A stretch of 64,000 nt of DNA from G963662675 sp963662675 (lineage in GTDB: Bacteria; Bacteroidota; Bacteroidia; Bacteroidales; Prolixibacteraceae): NCBI GenBank assembly GCA_963662675.2, contig CAXXHP010000004.1, forward strand, positions 1,484,817 to 1,548,816, given 5' to 3'. Made by a program: the position numbers and the translations under genes. Below the pieces are notes generated by a model. That model was not told the origin of the DNA. It searched no databases and saw nothing but the letters and a program-made list of their open reading frames with translations. Below are positions 8,762 through 18,011 of the stretch, in pieces (position 1 is the first letter of the stretch; every line of letters starts with the position of its first letter).

Positions 8762-11293
8762 TCAGAAAGAAAAATTCAAGAACATAGTTGGCGTAAAAGG
8801 AACAGCCTCGGCATGAAGGTTAAGAGTCGCATCCTGATCATCCGGAACCCGGATGAAATTATCATACTTGATGTTTTCGTAGTTGAAAACATTGAGAATT
8901 GAGACTCCTGTTTCAAGCGATAATTTTTTAATCTTAAACCGATAAACGGCAGAAACATCTAGTCGGTGATAATCTCGTTCATAACTTTCATCGTTGATTA
9001 ATAAAGGATCAGGAAAACCAGACCCATACACATAGTTTGCAGAAAGAAAAAAGGGCTTTACCTTGATTAATGCCGCCGCTTTCAGTTCATGTCGCTGGTC
9101 ATGCAACGCACGTTGGTATTGATCCGTTGCAAAATATGCAAAATGCTCTAAAGTCTGACTAACAGTATATGCCACCCAAAATGAATGTCCTTTAAAATCC
9201 TGCTTCAAGAATAAATCAAGTCCTCTGCTTTTGCTTTTCCCTTCGTACAAACTACTTAAGCCCACATCCTCAACATAGCGGGTAAGTCCATCTGTTTTTT
9301 TATCAAAAGCCTCAATACTAAAAGTGAAGTCGCCTTTATTATAGGTAAATCCAACCACGGCATGCCTCGCATTTAGCACAGGAATATCTTCATTATTACA
9401 AACAGCCCATAAATAACGATAGTTTCCTAGGCCGTCAATAACAGAACTACGGGCAATATATTGGTTGTAAATTCCCCAGGCACCGTTCACTTTTATATAG
9501 TCATTCAGATTAGCAGTTCCTGAGATACGCGGTTGCACATATAATTCACCTACAGCTATTGGATATTCCATCCGTATTCCTGCTGTTATTTGAAGGTCTG
9601 AACCCGGTGAGAAGTGATCTTCAATGTAGCCACCCACTCGGCTTGCATCAATCTGTTGATCGACAAGATTCACTTGGAATGAATCTTCCATAAATTGCAC
9701 CTGATTGTAGTAATAGCTCCCTCCAAACCCCAATTTATGAGTTGATGAAATAGATATATGGTTTTGCAAATCTACTTTTGCTTCTGCAATTATATTTTGG
9801 TTGAAATCATCCACACTTGTCTGCCAGGTACCCGAGCTATCAGTCCCTCCCATACCATTTCCGCTTCCTCCGGATGTTTGCCCCCCTCCTGTTTGATGAA
9901 TATTGCCAGTTTCAGTGTCCAGCTCGGAGTAGGCCAAAGTTAGCTCTGTCCGTGCTCCGCTTTTCCATCCTTTATTATATCTGCCAGAAAAACCAATTTG
10001 GCGATTGCTCTCTTTATCCTCATATAACAAATTTGAGCGTTGGGTTTCATACTCCAAAGAATAAGAAAAACGATCTTTCCCCTGTAAAAAGCTCAAACTG
10101 TACGAGTCTCCATTATCTGTCTCCCCTGAAAATTTCAAATTCAAGTCGCGAAAATTATAATCCGGATAAAGATTACGATCTACCAGATTTCCAGCCCGTC
10201 CACGGGTGCTTAATGAAATGTTAGTGGGATCATACAACTCATAATACGTTTGGCGAACGGCCATAACCAAGGCTGCTTTTTTAGCAATAGGAATGCTAAC
10301 AAAGCCATTCATGGTCATGTTGTTCAAATTCAATTTCACATGCAAATCATCTACATCACCATCTGTTCCAGTAATATTGACCAACCCTCCAACACGTTCT
10401 CCATATTCCGCACTATATCCTCCTTTCATTACCTGAATATCTTTCGCCATAAAAGGATTCACCGCACTAATGTTATCATTAAAGTTCTTCATTCCGAACA
10501 AGGCAAAACCATCAAACAGCACTTGGCTTTGCCCCTCGTAACTGCCCCAGATGATGAGATCGTTTGATTGCTCGCCAGCTGCAAGTACGCCTGGCTGCAA
10601 ACGAAGTAGGTTAAAAACTGAGTTATCTCCATTGCCGGGCAAATAACCTGCCACTTGATGGTTGAGACGCATCACTCCTGCAGTATTTCCAACTTGCAAA
10701 GACTTAACCACTTTCTGTCCTTCAACCTTAATTTCATCAATTTTATACATTGAAGGAGTAAGAGAAAACGACTGCTGCACTCCTGCGCTAACAAGCGTAT
10801 CGAGCAAATAATATCCTAGATACGATGCCTGAACATGAAAAGCACTATCTGAATTGGAGAGATACGAAAAGTTTCCTTTTTGATCGGTCATCTGTCCATG
10901 TCCATTAATCAGCACTTGAGTGTACGCCAAACTTTCTTTCGTTTCCTTATCAGAGAATTGTCCTGCCAATCGATAATTCCGCACTAACGGCGCAGCAGTT
11001 CTTGTTACTATAAATGGATAAATTAAAAAAACATCTCCGCTTTTCTCATAGGCAAGCGGAAGGTCATTTAATAAAAAGTCTAGTGCTTTTTCGGGACTTT
11101 CAAACTTCTGCTCGGCTGTAACTAAGAATTTGGACAGGCTACTGTCATCAAATGAAAACTGTAAGTTGTATTGATCACGAAGTTCAATAAAAACCTCGTT
11201 CAGTGGTTTATCCTGAAAAACAAGTTCAAGCTTTTGAGCATTTACCCAAAAGCCTGAAATCGAGATACAGACGAAAAGAAAATATTTTTTCAA
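8762..11293 (-). CDS. TonB-dependent receptor with STN and carboxypeptidase-like N-terminal domains
   Basis: An 843-residue outer-membrane receptor. After a signal peptide (ends FWVNAQ), residues about 20-95 form an STN/secretin-like domain (LELVFQDKPLNEVFIELRDQ), the domain that contacts FecR-type anti-sigma factors. A carboxypeptidase-regulatory-like beta-sandwich follows (about 105-185), then the plug (NSVFNLLRLQPGV, VLFDGFALFG, IQVMKGGYSAEYGERVGG) and a beta-barrel ending TPTMFLNFSF. A Gly/Ser-rich loop (GGGQTSGGSGNGMGG) is notable. It lies 6 bases after the FecR gene and is surely co-transcribed with the sigma factor. There is no SusD partner, so the ligand is more likely a siderophore, haem or other nutrient than a SusCD glycan. 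The ligand cannot be read from sequence. Confidence 0.93.
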   Translation of the reverse strand: MKKYFLFVCISISGFWVNAQKLELVFQDKPLNEVFIELRDQYNLQFSFDDSSLSKFLVTAEQKFESPEKALDFLLNDLPLAYEKSGDVFLIYPFIVTRTAAPLVRNYRLAGQFSDKETKESLAYTQVLINGHGQMTDQKGNFSYLSNSDSAFHVQASYLGYYLLDTLVSAGVQQSFSLTPSMYKIDEIKVEGQKVVKSLQVGNTAGVMRLNHQVAGYLPGNGDNSVFNLLRLQPGVLAAGEQSNDLIIWGSYEGQSQVLFDGFALFGMKNFNDNISAVNPFMAKDIQVMKGGYSAEYGERVGGLVNITGTDGDVDDLHVKLNLNNMTMNGFVSIPIAKKAALVMAVRQTYYELYDPTNISLSTRGRAGNLVDRNLYPDYNFRDLNLKFSGETDNGDSYSLSFLQGKDRFSYSLEYETQRSNLLYEDKESNRQIGFSGRYNKGWKSGARTELTLAYSELDTETGNIHQTGGGQTSGGSGNGMGGTDSSGTWQTSVDDFNQNIIAEAKVDLQNHISISSTHKLGFGGSYYYNQVQFMEDSFQVNLVDQQIDASRVGGYIEDHFSPGSDLQITAGIRMEYPIAVGELYVQPRISGTANLNDYIKVNGAWGIYNQYIARSSVIDGLGNYRYLWAVCNNEDIPVLNARHAVVGFTYNKGDFTFSIEAFDKKTDGLTRYVEDVGLSSLYEGKSKSRGLDLFLKQDFKGHSFWVAYTVSQTLEHFAYFATDQYQRALHDQRHELKAAALIKVKPFFLSANYVYGSGFPDPLLINDESYERDYHRLDVSAVYRFKIKKLSLETGVSILNVFNYENIKYDNFIRVPDDQDATLNLHAEAVPFTPTMFLNFSF

Positions 11294-11299
11294 AGCTGC

Positions 11300-12172
11300 T
11301 TATTCGTTTTTGAAAATCTGGTACTCTCCGGCACCTTGTTCTACAAAATTAAGATTAAATGGGCGACAGACATAATTTAAAACCTTGGAAACAGCTTGCT
11401 CTTTAGGGAAATTAGTGCTCACATCAAAGTCTAAGGATTTTTCGTAACTAATTTGTATTCCATACTGCCGTTCAATCTCTGCAAACACTTCACCAATGGG
11501 TGTGCCGGTAAAAACAAATTGATTATTGATCCAAGCCGTAGCATCGGCAGCAGTTATTTCATTTTTCAGGAAATTGCCTTCTTGCCATTCTACTCTTTCT
11601 TCCGGATTTAATACAACTTCCTTTTCACCCCTTGCATCAACAACTTTCACTTTCCCGGAAACACAGGCCACCCGATAAGCCTCATCGCGAGCATAAATAT
11701 TGAAACTGGTTCCCAACACACTGGTCGTTCCTTTAAGTGAAACTACTGAAAAAGTGCTCCCCTTTTCCACCTCAAAATATCCTTCACCCTGAAAGTCGAC
11801 TTCTCGGGAAACTCGCCACCAATATGGGTGAAATTCTACGGATGACTCAGCATTTAAATTGATAGTAGAACCGTCTGGCAAATCAGCCATTAAATGTTGA
11901 CCGGAAATAGTTTGGTAGCTCACGCTATAAAAACGAACGAATGAACCAATACTAACCATCAACACCAACAACGCTGCAACAGCGAGCCGGAAAGCGGGAC
12001 GTTCCCAAAGTGGCATTGTGCGGGGGATAACAGAATTACCCATTTGAGGGGTCATCTGCAGCCAAATGTCGTCTTTCGATTCGTCCCAGGAAACTTCCAG
12101 CTTGCTATTCATCTGATCTATTTCAGACCATTTGTGTTGCCGTTGATTGATATGTTTTTCTTTCTTGCTCAT
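11300..12172 (-). CDS. FecR-family anti-sigma factor
   Basis: A 290-residue protein with a cytoplasmic N-terminal segment, one transmembrane helix at about residues 61-78 (FRLAVAALLVLMVSIG), and the periplasmic FecR domain (about 95-190: LADLPDGSTINLNAESSVEFHP, VSLKGTTSVLGTSFNIYA). A C-terminal DUF4974-like/STN-like segment (FVFTGTPIGEVFAEIERQYGIQI) follows. In FecR systems the periplasmic part reads the state of the TonB receptor and the cytoplasmic part controls the sigma factor. The ATG overlaps the stop of the sigma-factor gene (ATGA at 12169-12172), so translation is coupled and stoichiometric. The family is secure. Confidence 0.93.
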   Translation of the reverse strand: MSKKEKHINQRQHKWSEIDQMNSKLEVSWDESKDDIWLQMTPQMGNSVIPRTMPLWERPAFRLAVAALLVLMVSIGSFVRFYSVSYQTISGQHLMADLPDGSTINLNAESSVEFHPYWWRVSREVDFQGEGYFEVEKGSTFSVVSLKGTTSVLGTSFNIYARDEAYRVACVSGKVKVVDARGEKEVVLNPEERVEWQEGNFLKNEITAADATAWINNQFVFTGTPIGEVFAEIERQYGIQISYEKSLDFDVSTNFPKEQAVSKVLNYVCRPFNLNFVEQGAGEYQIFKNE

Positions 12173-12657
12173 GACACGTTCAAACTTACTTTTAACGCAC
12201 TTAATGCGTATTTCATCCTCTTTTCTACAGCCTTCACACTTATGCTCAACCGTTCTGCTATTTCGTAATATTTGAGTCCTTCCACTCTGCTCATTAAAAA
12301 AACTACCCTTTGCTTTTCTGATAATTGTGCCAAGGCACGTTCGTAGTTTTCTTTCAGTTCTTCATATTGCAATTGTTCTTCCGGAGTATCCTCCTTCAAA
12401 TCAAATGACAGTTCCTGTCTGTACTTTAGCTCCACCATTTGTTTTCGGTATCGGCTAATAAAAAGGTCGGATGCCATTTTATAAATCAATCCCACATTCT
12501 CTTTTGGATGATACTCCAACTTCTTCTCCCATAACCGCATGAATGCTTCCTGCGCAATATCCGTCGATAATTCACGATCACCCGAGCGATAATAAATGTA
12601 GCTCCTGACCGAATCAAAATAGCGATCAAACAATTGTTTAAATTCCTGTGATGTCAA
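12169..12657 (-). CDS. ECF RNA polymerase sigma factor (Bacteroidota type)
   Basis: A 162-residue extracytoplasmic-function sigma-70 factor. Region 2 is visible at about residues 8-75 (FDSVRSYIYYRSGDRELSTDIAQEAFMRLWEKK). Region 4 lies at about 105-155 (LAQLSEKQRVVFLMSRVEGLKYYEIAERLSISVKAVEKRMKYAL), with a helix-turn-helix whose recognition helix is SVKAVEKRM. It is the first gene of the sigma / FecR / TonB-receptor operon. By analogy with Fec-type systems it should direct transcription of this receptor operon when the ligand arrives. Divergent from the DUF1460 gene across about 200 bases. Confidence 0.93.
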   Translation of the reverse strand: MTSQEFKQLFDRYFDSVRSYIYYRSGDRELSTDIAQEAFMRLWEKKLEYHPKENVGLIYKMASDLFISRYRKQMVELKYRQELSFDLKEDTPEEQLQYEELKENYERALAQLSEKQRVVFLMSRVEGLKYYEIAERLSISVKAVEKRMKYALSALKVSLNVS

Positions 12658-12864
12658 TTTCCAAAACGTTTTATACAGCGACTTTTCTGCTTCCTATGCT
12701 TCCCCAACAAAAATCGAAAAAAGTTAAGGAATAATCTGCTCATTTTTATCCTTTAACCGTTTAATTGCCTTCTTGCCCTACCTGCCATTCAAATAAATTT
12801 GTAATTTCATGCTTCTATTTTCTTTTTTTGCGAGTTTGCAAAAGACAAACTAACGACTGTCCGA

Positions 12865-13731
12865 ATGAAAAAAGCACAATTATTCATAATCTTAATCTTG
12901 TCTGCCTTTGCTTGCCAAAGCCGTATACAACAGACTTCCACCGTAAAAAAACAAATAATTGCGACATCTCAGGACTCCCTTATTGTTGAAGATTTGATTA
13001 CCCGATTTTCTTCGAGAAAAGAAATAACAACTGCCAATTTAGTTCTAGAAATTGGAAAGGAATTTCTAGAAACCCCATATGTTTCATCAACATTAGAAAA
13101 CGGAAAAGAAGAAAAATTAGTGGTGAACTTAATTGAACAAGACTGCACGACCTTTGCTGAATATTGTCTGGCTATTGCCCTCTCCATTAAATCGGAGCAG
13201 CCAAATTTTGAACAGTTTGCAAACGAGCTAGAAAAGATCCGATACAGAGATGGGAAAAGAGAAGGTTATCCGTCAAGACTGCATTATTTCAGCGATTGGA
13301 TTTTCAACAATGAACAAAAAGGCCTGATTACACAGCCAGCCATTTCTTTGGGTTCATCATTTAACAATCAGGTCAATTTTATGTCGACACACCCCAATAG
13401 CTATAGTGTACTAAAGGAAAACCCGGAAATGGTTAAGGTAATTACCGAACAGGAAAACGAGATTTCAACCCGAACTTCTTTCTATTTAAAAAAGGAAGAT
13501 GTGGAAGCAAACGAAGCCAATTTGCACGATGGAGATATTGTGGGCATCACGACATCTATTGATGGACTGGACGTTGCACATGTAGGAATCCTGATCAAGC
13601 AAAACGGGCGAATCCATCTATTAAATGCATCATCAGTGCAAGAGAAAGTGATTATTTCGGAAGAGCCATTGGCAAACTTGCTCATAAATAAAAAGTCATA
13701 CACAGGAATCATGATTGCTCGCCCCAAATAA
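12865..13731 (+). CDS. DUF1460 (NlpC/P60-like) amidase-like lipoprotein
   Basis: A 288-residue protein. The N-terminus is a signal peptide ending AFAC at Cys23, a marginal lipobox, so it is probably a lipoprotein. The body matches the DUF1460 family, N-acetylmuramoyl-L-alanine amidase-like proteins with an NlpC/P60 fold. The presumed nucleophile is Cys94 in EQDCTTF, the histidine His239 in VAHVGIL, and the third polar residue is in the HLLNASS segment. This last position reads Asn before ASS, where I would expect His in many members. Family members studied structurally act on peptidoglycan fragments. It precedes two acyltransferase genes on the same strand by 50 bases, so an envelope role is likely. 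Catalytic activity is inferred. Confidence 0.85.
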   Translation: MKKAQLFIILILSAFACQSRIQQTSTVKKQIIATSQDSLIVEDLITRFSSRKEITTANLVLEIGKEFLETPYVSSTLENGKEEKLVVNLIEQDCTTFAEYCLAIALSIKSEQPNFEQFANELEKIRYRDGKREGYPSRLHYFSDWIFNNEQKGLITQPAISLGSSFNNQVNFMSTHPNSYSVLKENPEMVKVITEQENEISTRTSFYLKKEDVEANEANLHDGDIVGITTSIDGLDVAHVGILIKQNGRIHLLNASSVQEKVIISEEPLANLLINKKSYTGIMIARPK

Positions 13732-13781
13732 GGTCTTGTTGAACGATAAAAAAGCTAAATTCGCATTCACAAAATATTGCC

Positions 13782-14681
13782 ATGACCAAAATACTTAAAC
13801 TCTCGTCTGTTGCTTTCTTGAAAGCCTTTGCACGGTTACCTTTCCCTGTCATTTATCTGATCTCCGATTTTCTATATCTAATTATATTTCATTTGGTTGG
13901 TTACCGGAAAAAAGTGGTTTACACCAATCTTAAAAATTCATTCCCCGAAAAAAGCGAAAAAGAAATTGACCAGATTGCACGCCGTTTCTACCATCATTTT
14001 TGCGACATGACATTGGAGTCAGTTAAAACAAACCGTATAACTGAAAAACAGCTAGATGAAAGACTTAAGCTTAAAGGACTTGAAAAGATGGAGGAATACT
14101 TTAAGCAAAAGAAAAGTGTTATTCTGCTTGGCATGCATTATTGCACATGGGAATGGAGCTCCACGCTTCAGCGTATATTCCCTCATAAAATTTTGATGAT
14201 TTACAATCCAGTACGTGATAATTTAGAGATGGAGCGTTTTCTCCTAAATATGCGAGAACGTTTTGGAGGCACATCCGTACCGGTACATCAATCTGCCAGA
14301 GCAGCGATGCAGTTTGACCAAAGCGAAACCCCGGGATGTTTGTGGTTGGCAGCCGATCAAACGCCCTTTCAGAACTCGCAATTCTGGACTACTTTCCTAA
14401 ATCAGGAAACTCCTTTCTTTAGTGGTCCTGAAAAGATTGCACACAAAACAAACCAACCTGTATTTTTCCATCACACGAGAAAATTATCACGTGGGAAATA
14501 CGAAGTTACTCTAACTGAGATTGTCCCGGAACCGGCAAATGAAACAGGCACTGACATTTTACTAAAATATGTTGAAAGGCTTGAAAATGCGATTAAAGAA
14601 GCACCTGAATACTGGCTTTGGTCACATCGTCGATGGAAACATAAACGTCCCGGAGAGATTAAACTAATTCCTCGAAAATAA
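13782..14681 (+). CDS. LpxL/HtrB-type lysophospholipid acyltransferase, copy 1
   Basis: A 299-residue member of the lipid A late acyltransferase family. There is one N-terminal membrane anchor (about residues 12-38, VIYLISDFLYLIIFHLVGY). The catalytic HX4E motif is His119-Glu124 in GMHYCTWEW. Further family blocks are DQTPFQNSQFWTTFLNQETPFFSGPEKIA and EYWLWSHRRWK near the C-terminus. LpxL enzymes add a secondary acyl chain to lipid A; Bacteroidota homologues also include ornithine- and glycine-lipid type acyltransferases, so the exact acceptor is uncertain. The next gene is a clear paralogue 14 bases downstream with the same layout, which points to tandem duplication. Confidence 0.88.
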   Translation: MTKILKLSSVAFLKAFARLPFPVIYLISDFLYLIIFHLVGYRKKVVYTNLKNSFPEKSEKEIDQIARRFYHHFCDMTLESVKTNRITEKQLDERLKLKGLEKMEEYFKQKKSVILLGMHYCTWEWSSTLQRIFPHKILMIYNPVRDNLEMERFLLNMRERFGGTSVPVHQSARAAMQFDQSETPGCLWLAADQTPFQNSQFWTTFLNQETPFFSGPEKIAHKTNQPVFFHHTRKLSRGKYEVTLTEIVPEPANETGTDILLKYVERLENAIKEAPEYWLWSHRRWKHKRPGEIKLIPRK

Positions 14682-14695
14682 ATAAGTACGCACAG

Positions 14696-15583
14696 ATGAA
14701 GAAAGCCCTTTCCCATATTGGAACTGCCCTCATGACAGCCTTCTCTTGGTTACCAATGTGGCTGGCTTACCTAAAGTCTGATTTTTTGTTTTATCTCATC
14801 TATTATGTAATTGGCTACCGCAAAAGAGTTGTGATTAAAAACCTCACAAATGCCTTCCCCAAAAAGAACTCGGAAGAAATTGAAACAATCTCCAAGAAAT
14901 TTTTCCGTCATTTGTGCGATATTACTGTTGAGGGCATTATGCTAAAGTCACTGTCAGTTGAGCAACTTAAAAGGCGTATGAAGGTAACCAATCCAGAACT
15001 GGTGAATCGTTATTTTGAGGAAGGGAAAAGTGTACTCGTACTCACCATGCATTACAATAACTGGGAATGGAATTCAGTTCTTCCACAACTATTGAAACAC
15101 CATATTTTACTTGTTTACAATCCAGCCCGTAATCTCATCTTTGATGCATACATGAAAAAGACACGTAGTCGCTTTGGTGGAGAATTGATTTCTACAAAAA
15201 AAATTCTACGTACGTTATTCCAATATCAGCAACAAAACCAACCTTCACTTACCTGGCTCAGTGCCGATCAGCGTCCCAAATGGGACACCCGCTTCTGGAC
15301 CACCTTTCTTAATCGCGAAACCGGATTTTTTCCTGGACCGGAAAGTCTTGCCAGACATACAAATCAAACAGTCTTATATCAACACACTCGAAAAATTTCT
15401 CGCGGCTATTATGAAACAACGTTCTCTGTTTTAGCTGAAAACCCAAAGGAATTACCTCCCGACGAAATACTAAAACGCTACGTAACCCAAATTGAAAAAG
15501 ACATTCAACAACAGCCTGAATATTACCTATGGTCTCACAAACGGTGGAAGAACAAACGCCCAAAACACATTCCCCTTCAATGA
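14696..15583 (+). CDS. LpxL/HtrB-type lysophospholipid acyltransferase, copy 2
   Basis: A 295-residue paralogue of the preceding gene. The catalytic motif HX4E is again at His119-Glu124 (TMHYNNWEW), with SADQRPKWDTRFWTTFLNRETGFFPGPESLA and EYYLWSHKRWKNKRP in the same places. Divergence between copies is substantial, so the duplication is not recent and the two may transfer chains to different positions or to different lipids. It is co-transcribed with copy 1 (14-base gap) and followed 60 bases later by a secreted helical protein. The family is firm and substrate unknown. Confidence 0.88.
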   Translation: MKKALSHIGTALMTAFSWLPMWLAYLKSDFLFYLIYYVIGYRKRVVIKNLTNAFPKKNSEEIETISKKFFRHLCDITVEGIMLKSLSVEQLKRRMKVTNPELVNRYFEEGKSVLVLTMHYNNWEWNSVLPQLLKHHILLVYNPARNLIFDAYMKKTRSRFGGELISTKKILRTLFQYQQQNQPSLTWLSADQRPKWDTRFWTTFLNRETGFFPGPESLARHTNQTVLYQHTRKISRGYYETTFSVLAENPKELPPDEILKRYVTQIEKDIQQQPEYYLWSHKRWKNKRPKHIPLQ

Positions 15584-15643
15584 GTTATTTACTCAACCTA
15601 CCGCAAACTAATTTGTGTAAATAAACGTTTATAACAATCAGAC

Positions 15644-16159
15644 ATGAAAAATTATTCAACCATACTACTTCTCCTTGTTTTTTCGCTGTGTGGATTTGCA
15701 CAAGAGCAAACGGAAACAGAGCTTCGCAAAACACTTGAATTGACAAAAGATGCTTGGAGATACACTTCGGATATCGCTTCAATTTTTCAATTTTACAGTG
15801 ATGATATGGATGAGCTAAAGTCAATTTGTTTCGACAGCAGAGATGACTTGGACAGCATCTATTTCATCACCAAAAGAGCTCAATATAAATCAGTTGACAT
15901 CTCTTATATTGCCGAAGACCTCCAACTTACAAACCTTCAAAAGCAAATAGCCAAAATTCAGGACTACCTCAAAAATGCAGAGGAAGCAATCACCTACTCG
16001 ACTTCAAGCATGGATTTGCTCTTTGGCGAAACGACCCCCGACAATATTTTTATGTTGCTCTACCAATCGGAAGAGTATTTTAATAACGCTCGCCAGCAAC
16101 TAAAAAAAGCAGAGAAAGAACTGGAGAAGGCTCTAAAATCAGGATATAAAAACGAATAA
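15644..16159 (+). CDS. Secreted helical protein, family not recognised
   Basis: A 171-residue protein with a signal peptide (LLLLVFSLCGFAQ, cleavage before EQTETE). The mature part has no Cys after a single internal one (SICFDSRDD) and is rich in Glu, Leu, Lys and Gln. It ends in a strongly helical segment (NNARQQLKKAEKELEKALKSG), likely a coiled coil. I recognise no domain. It lies between the acyltransferase pair and an aminotransferase gene on the same strand, so it may be the last gene of the envelope cluster. Real coding status is supported by the signal peptide, the ATG with an A-rich upstream region, and consistent codon use. Confidence 0.7.
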   Translation: MKNYSTILLLLVFSLCGFAQEQTETELRKTLELTKDAWRYTSDIASIFQFYSDDMDELKSICFDSRDDLDSIYFITKRAQYKSVDISYIAEDLQLTNLQKQIAKIQDYLKNAEEAITYSTSSMDLLFGETTPDNIFMLLYQSEEYFNNARQQLKKAEKELEKALKSGYKNE

Positions 16160-16214
16160 ACGGAGTAGAATTTTGTAATTTGTCAGGAATAAGTGTAACC
16201 CTAAAATACTGCTT

Positions 16215-17516
16215 ATGCCACGTGTCCGTAAAAGCAATCACTTTATTAATCTGAACCTGAATGTTCGGGGATTAAACCAATCAGCCACACTCCTTATTAA
16301 TGAACGGAGCAACGAACTCATAAAAGAAGGAAAAACGGTTTACAAACTTGGACTTGGGCAGTCGCCCTTCCCCGTTCCCGACATTGTACAGGAAGCATTG
16401 CGCCAAAACGCACACCAGAAAGCATATCTTCCGGTTCGAGGACTACTTCCCCTACGTGAAGCAATTGCTGAATTTAATTACCGTCATCAAGGGATAAAAT
16501 GTTCGCCGGATGACATCATGGTCGGCCCCGGCTCCAAAGAGCTGATTTTTATTTTACAATTGGTCTACTACGGAGAGCTGATCATCCCTACTCCCAGTTG
16601 GGTGTCGTATTCACCGCAAGCTCGAATTGCAGGACGGCATGTAACCTGGGTATCTACTTCTGAAGACAACGACTGGCGATTAGGCCCGGAGAAGCTAGAC
16701 CTAATTTGCCGTAATGACCCAGACCGACCAAGAGTTGTCATTTTGAATTATCCATCTAATCCAACAAGTTCAAGCTATACAAAAACACGATTGAAGAAAC
16801 TAGCAGATGTAGCACGAAAATACAACCTCATTTTAGTTTCCGATGAAATTTATGGCTTACTGGATTACTCCGGAGAACATGTCTCAATTGCCCAATATTA
16901 CCCGGAGGGAACCATTATCAGCAGTGGATTGAGCAAATGGGCAGGTGCAGGAGGCTGGCGACTGGGAACGTTTACCTTCCCTAAAAACCTGCGGTGGCTA
17001 CAAGACGCAATGGCCATTGTTGCCAGCGAAACATACACTTCAACAAGTGCTCCCATACAATATGCCGCCATTACCGCTTTTCAGCCCCATCCCGAAATTG
17101 ACCAATATCTATTACACACTCGCCGGATACTTAAAGCCTTGGGGAATTATATGGCAGCCAAACTAAAAGCCAAACATATAACTATGCCCACACCTAAAGG
17201 CGGGTTCTACTTATTCCCCAATTTCGAGTACTATCGAGAGAAGTTGAGTCGTAAAGGAATAATAACCTCTTTTGAATTATGCGAGACATTGCTAAAAGAC
17301 ACAGGAGTTGCAATTTTGCCAGGAATTGATTTTGGTAGACCCACCGAGGAACTGACCTGTCGATTAGCATTTGTTGATCTTGACGGAGAATTTGTTCTTA
17401 AAAAATCAATGGCAGAAGATAATACGTCCCCAATTAGCGATGACTTCTTAAAATCGTATTGCAGTAAAATGGTTAAGGCAACTGAATTAATGATTGAATG
17501 GATAGATCTAATATAA
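16215..17516 (+). CDS. PLP-dependent class I/II aminotransferase
   Basis: A 433-residue fold-type I aminotransferase. The PLP lysine is Lys241 in SSGLSKWAGAGGWRLG. Upstream are the cofactor-binding blocks GPGSKELIF, the NYPSNPTSSSY motif holding the conserved Asn, and VSDEIYGLLDYSG with the PLP-pyridine Asp. The C-terminal GVAILPGIDFG and the Arg in LTCRLAFVDLDG fit carboxylate binding. It resembles aspartate/tyrosine-type aminotransferases. The N-terminus (about 25 residues before GLGQSPFPVP) is longer than in typical AspC, and the C-terminal segment has an unusual DNTSPISDDFLKSYCSKM stretch. Substrate cannot be assigned. It appears to stand alone, between unrelated small membrane-protein genes. 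Confidence 0.85.
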   Translation: MPRVRKSNHFINLNLNVRGLNQSATLLINERSNELIKEGKTVYKLGLGQSPFPVPDIVQEALRQNAHQKAYLPVRGLLPLREAIAEFNYRHQGIKCSPDDIMVGPGSKELIFILQLVYYGELIIPTPSWVSYSPQARIAGRHVTWVSTSEDNDWRLGPEKLDLICRNDPDRPRVVILNYPSNPTSSSYTKTRLKKLADVARKYNLILVSDEIYGLLDYSGEHVSIAQYYPEGTIISSGLSKWAGAGGWRLGTFTFPKNLRWLQDAMAIVASETYTSTSAPIQYAAITAFQPHPEIDQYLLHTRRILKALGNYMAAKLKAKHITMPTPKGGFYLFPNFEYYREKLSRKGIITSFELCETLLKDTGVAILPGIDFGRPTEELTCRLAFVDLDGEFVLKKSMAEDNTSPISDDFLKSYCSKMVKATELMIEWIDLI

Positions 17517-17546
17517 AAGGCTCTGCACTATAGTGAGACTAGCTTG

Positions 17547-18011
17547 ATGTTAATACCTGATAAAATAAATACCATGATCAGCAAACAACAACTAAAACCG
17601 TTAATTATGTACTTGCTTGCTGATATTATTTGTGCTGGTGCAGGCATGGGTGTACCCATTTTTTGCATTTTATTAGGTTTTCCTCTTGGTTGGCTCCTAA
17701 CGAAAGGCATCATTTCACCAACTGCCAATTTAGCCCCTTCACTACGAAAACTGTTAAAGCTGTCCCTGTTATCCTCAGTGGTTACCTTCTTACTGATGAT
17801 ACTTATCTGGGGAAGTGCTATACTTTTGCTGTTTGACAACTCTAGCGATTTTCAAAATTTCGGCCATCCAATGATCTTATATGATCCTAAAATAAGCTTC
17901 ATTGGCTGGCTCATCCTGATGATAATTATCTCTCCTTTCTTGCAGCTATTGACCACCATATTTGCATCATTTATCACACTACTTACTAGATTAGAGAGAA
18001 TATCAATGTAA
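17547..18011 (+). CDS. Small four-helix membrane protein, unknown
   Basis: About 154 residues from the ATG at 17547; a later in-frame ATG at 17577 (MISKQQLKP) is an equally good start. Hydrophobic segments lie at about residues 20-40, 42-55, 73-97 and 118-145. The sequence is Leu/Ile-rich with a Gly/Pro-rich first hairpin (GAGMGVPIFCILLGFPLGWLL). I do not recognise the family. It lies 30 bases after the aminotransferase gene on the same strand, but nothing ties it to that enzyme. Confidence 0.6.
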   Translation: MLIPDKINTMISKQQLKPLIMYLLADIICAGAGMGVPIFCILLGFPLGWLLTKGIISPTANLAPSLRKLLKLSLLSSVVTFLLMILIWGSAILLLFDNSSDFQNFGHPMILYDPKISFIGWLILMIIISPFLQLLTTIFASFITLLTRLERISM

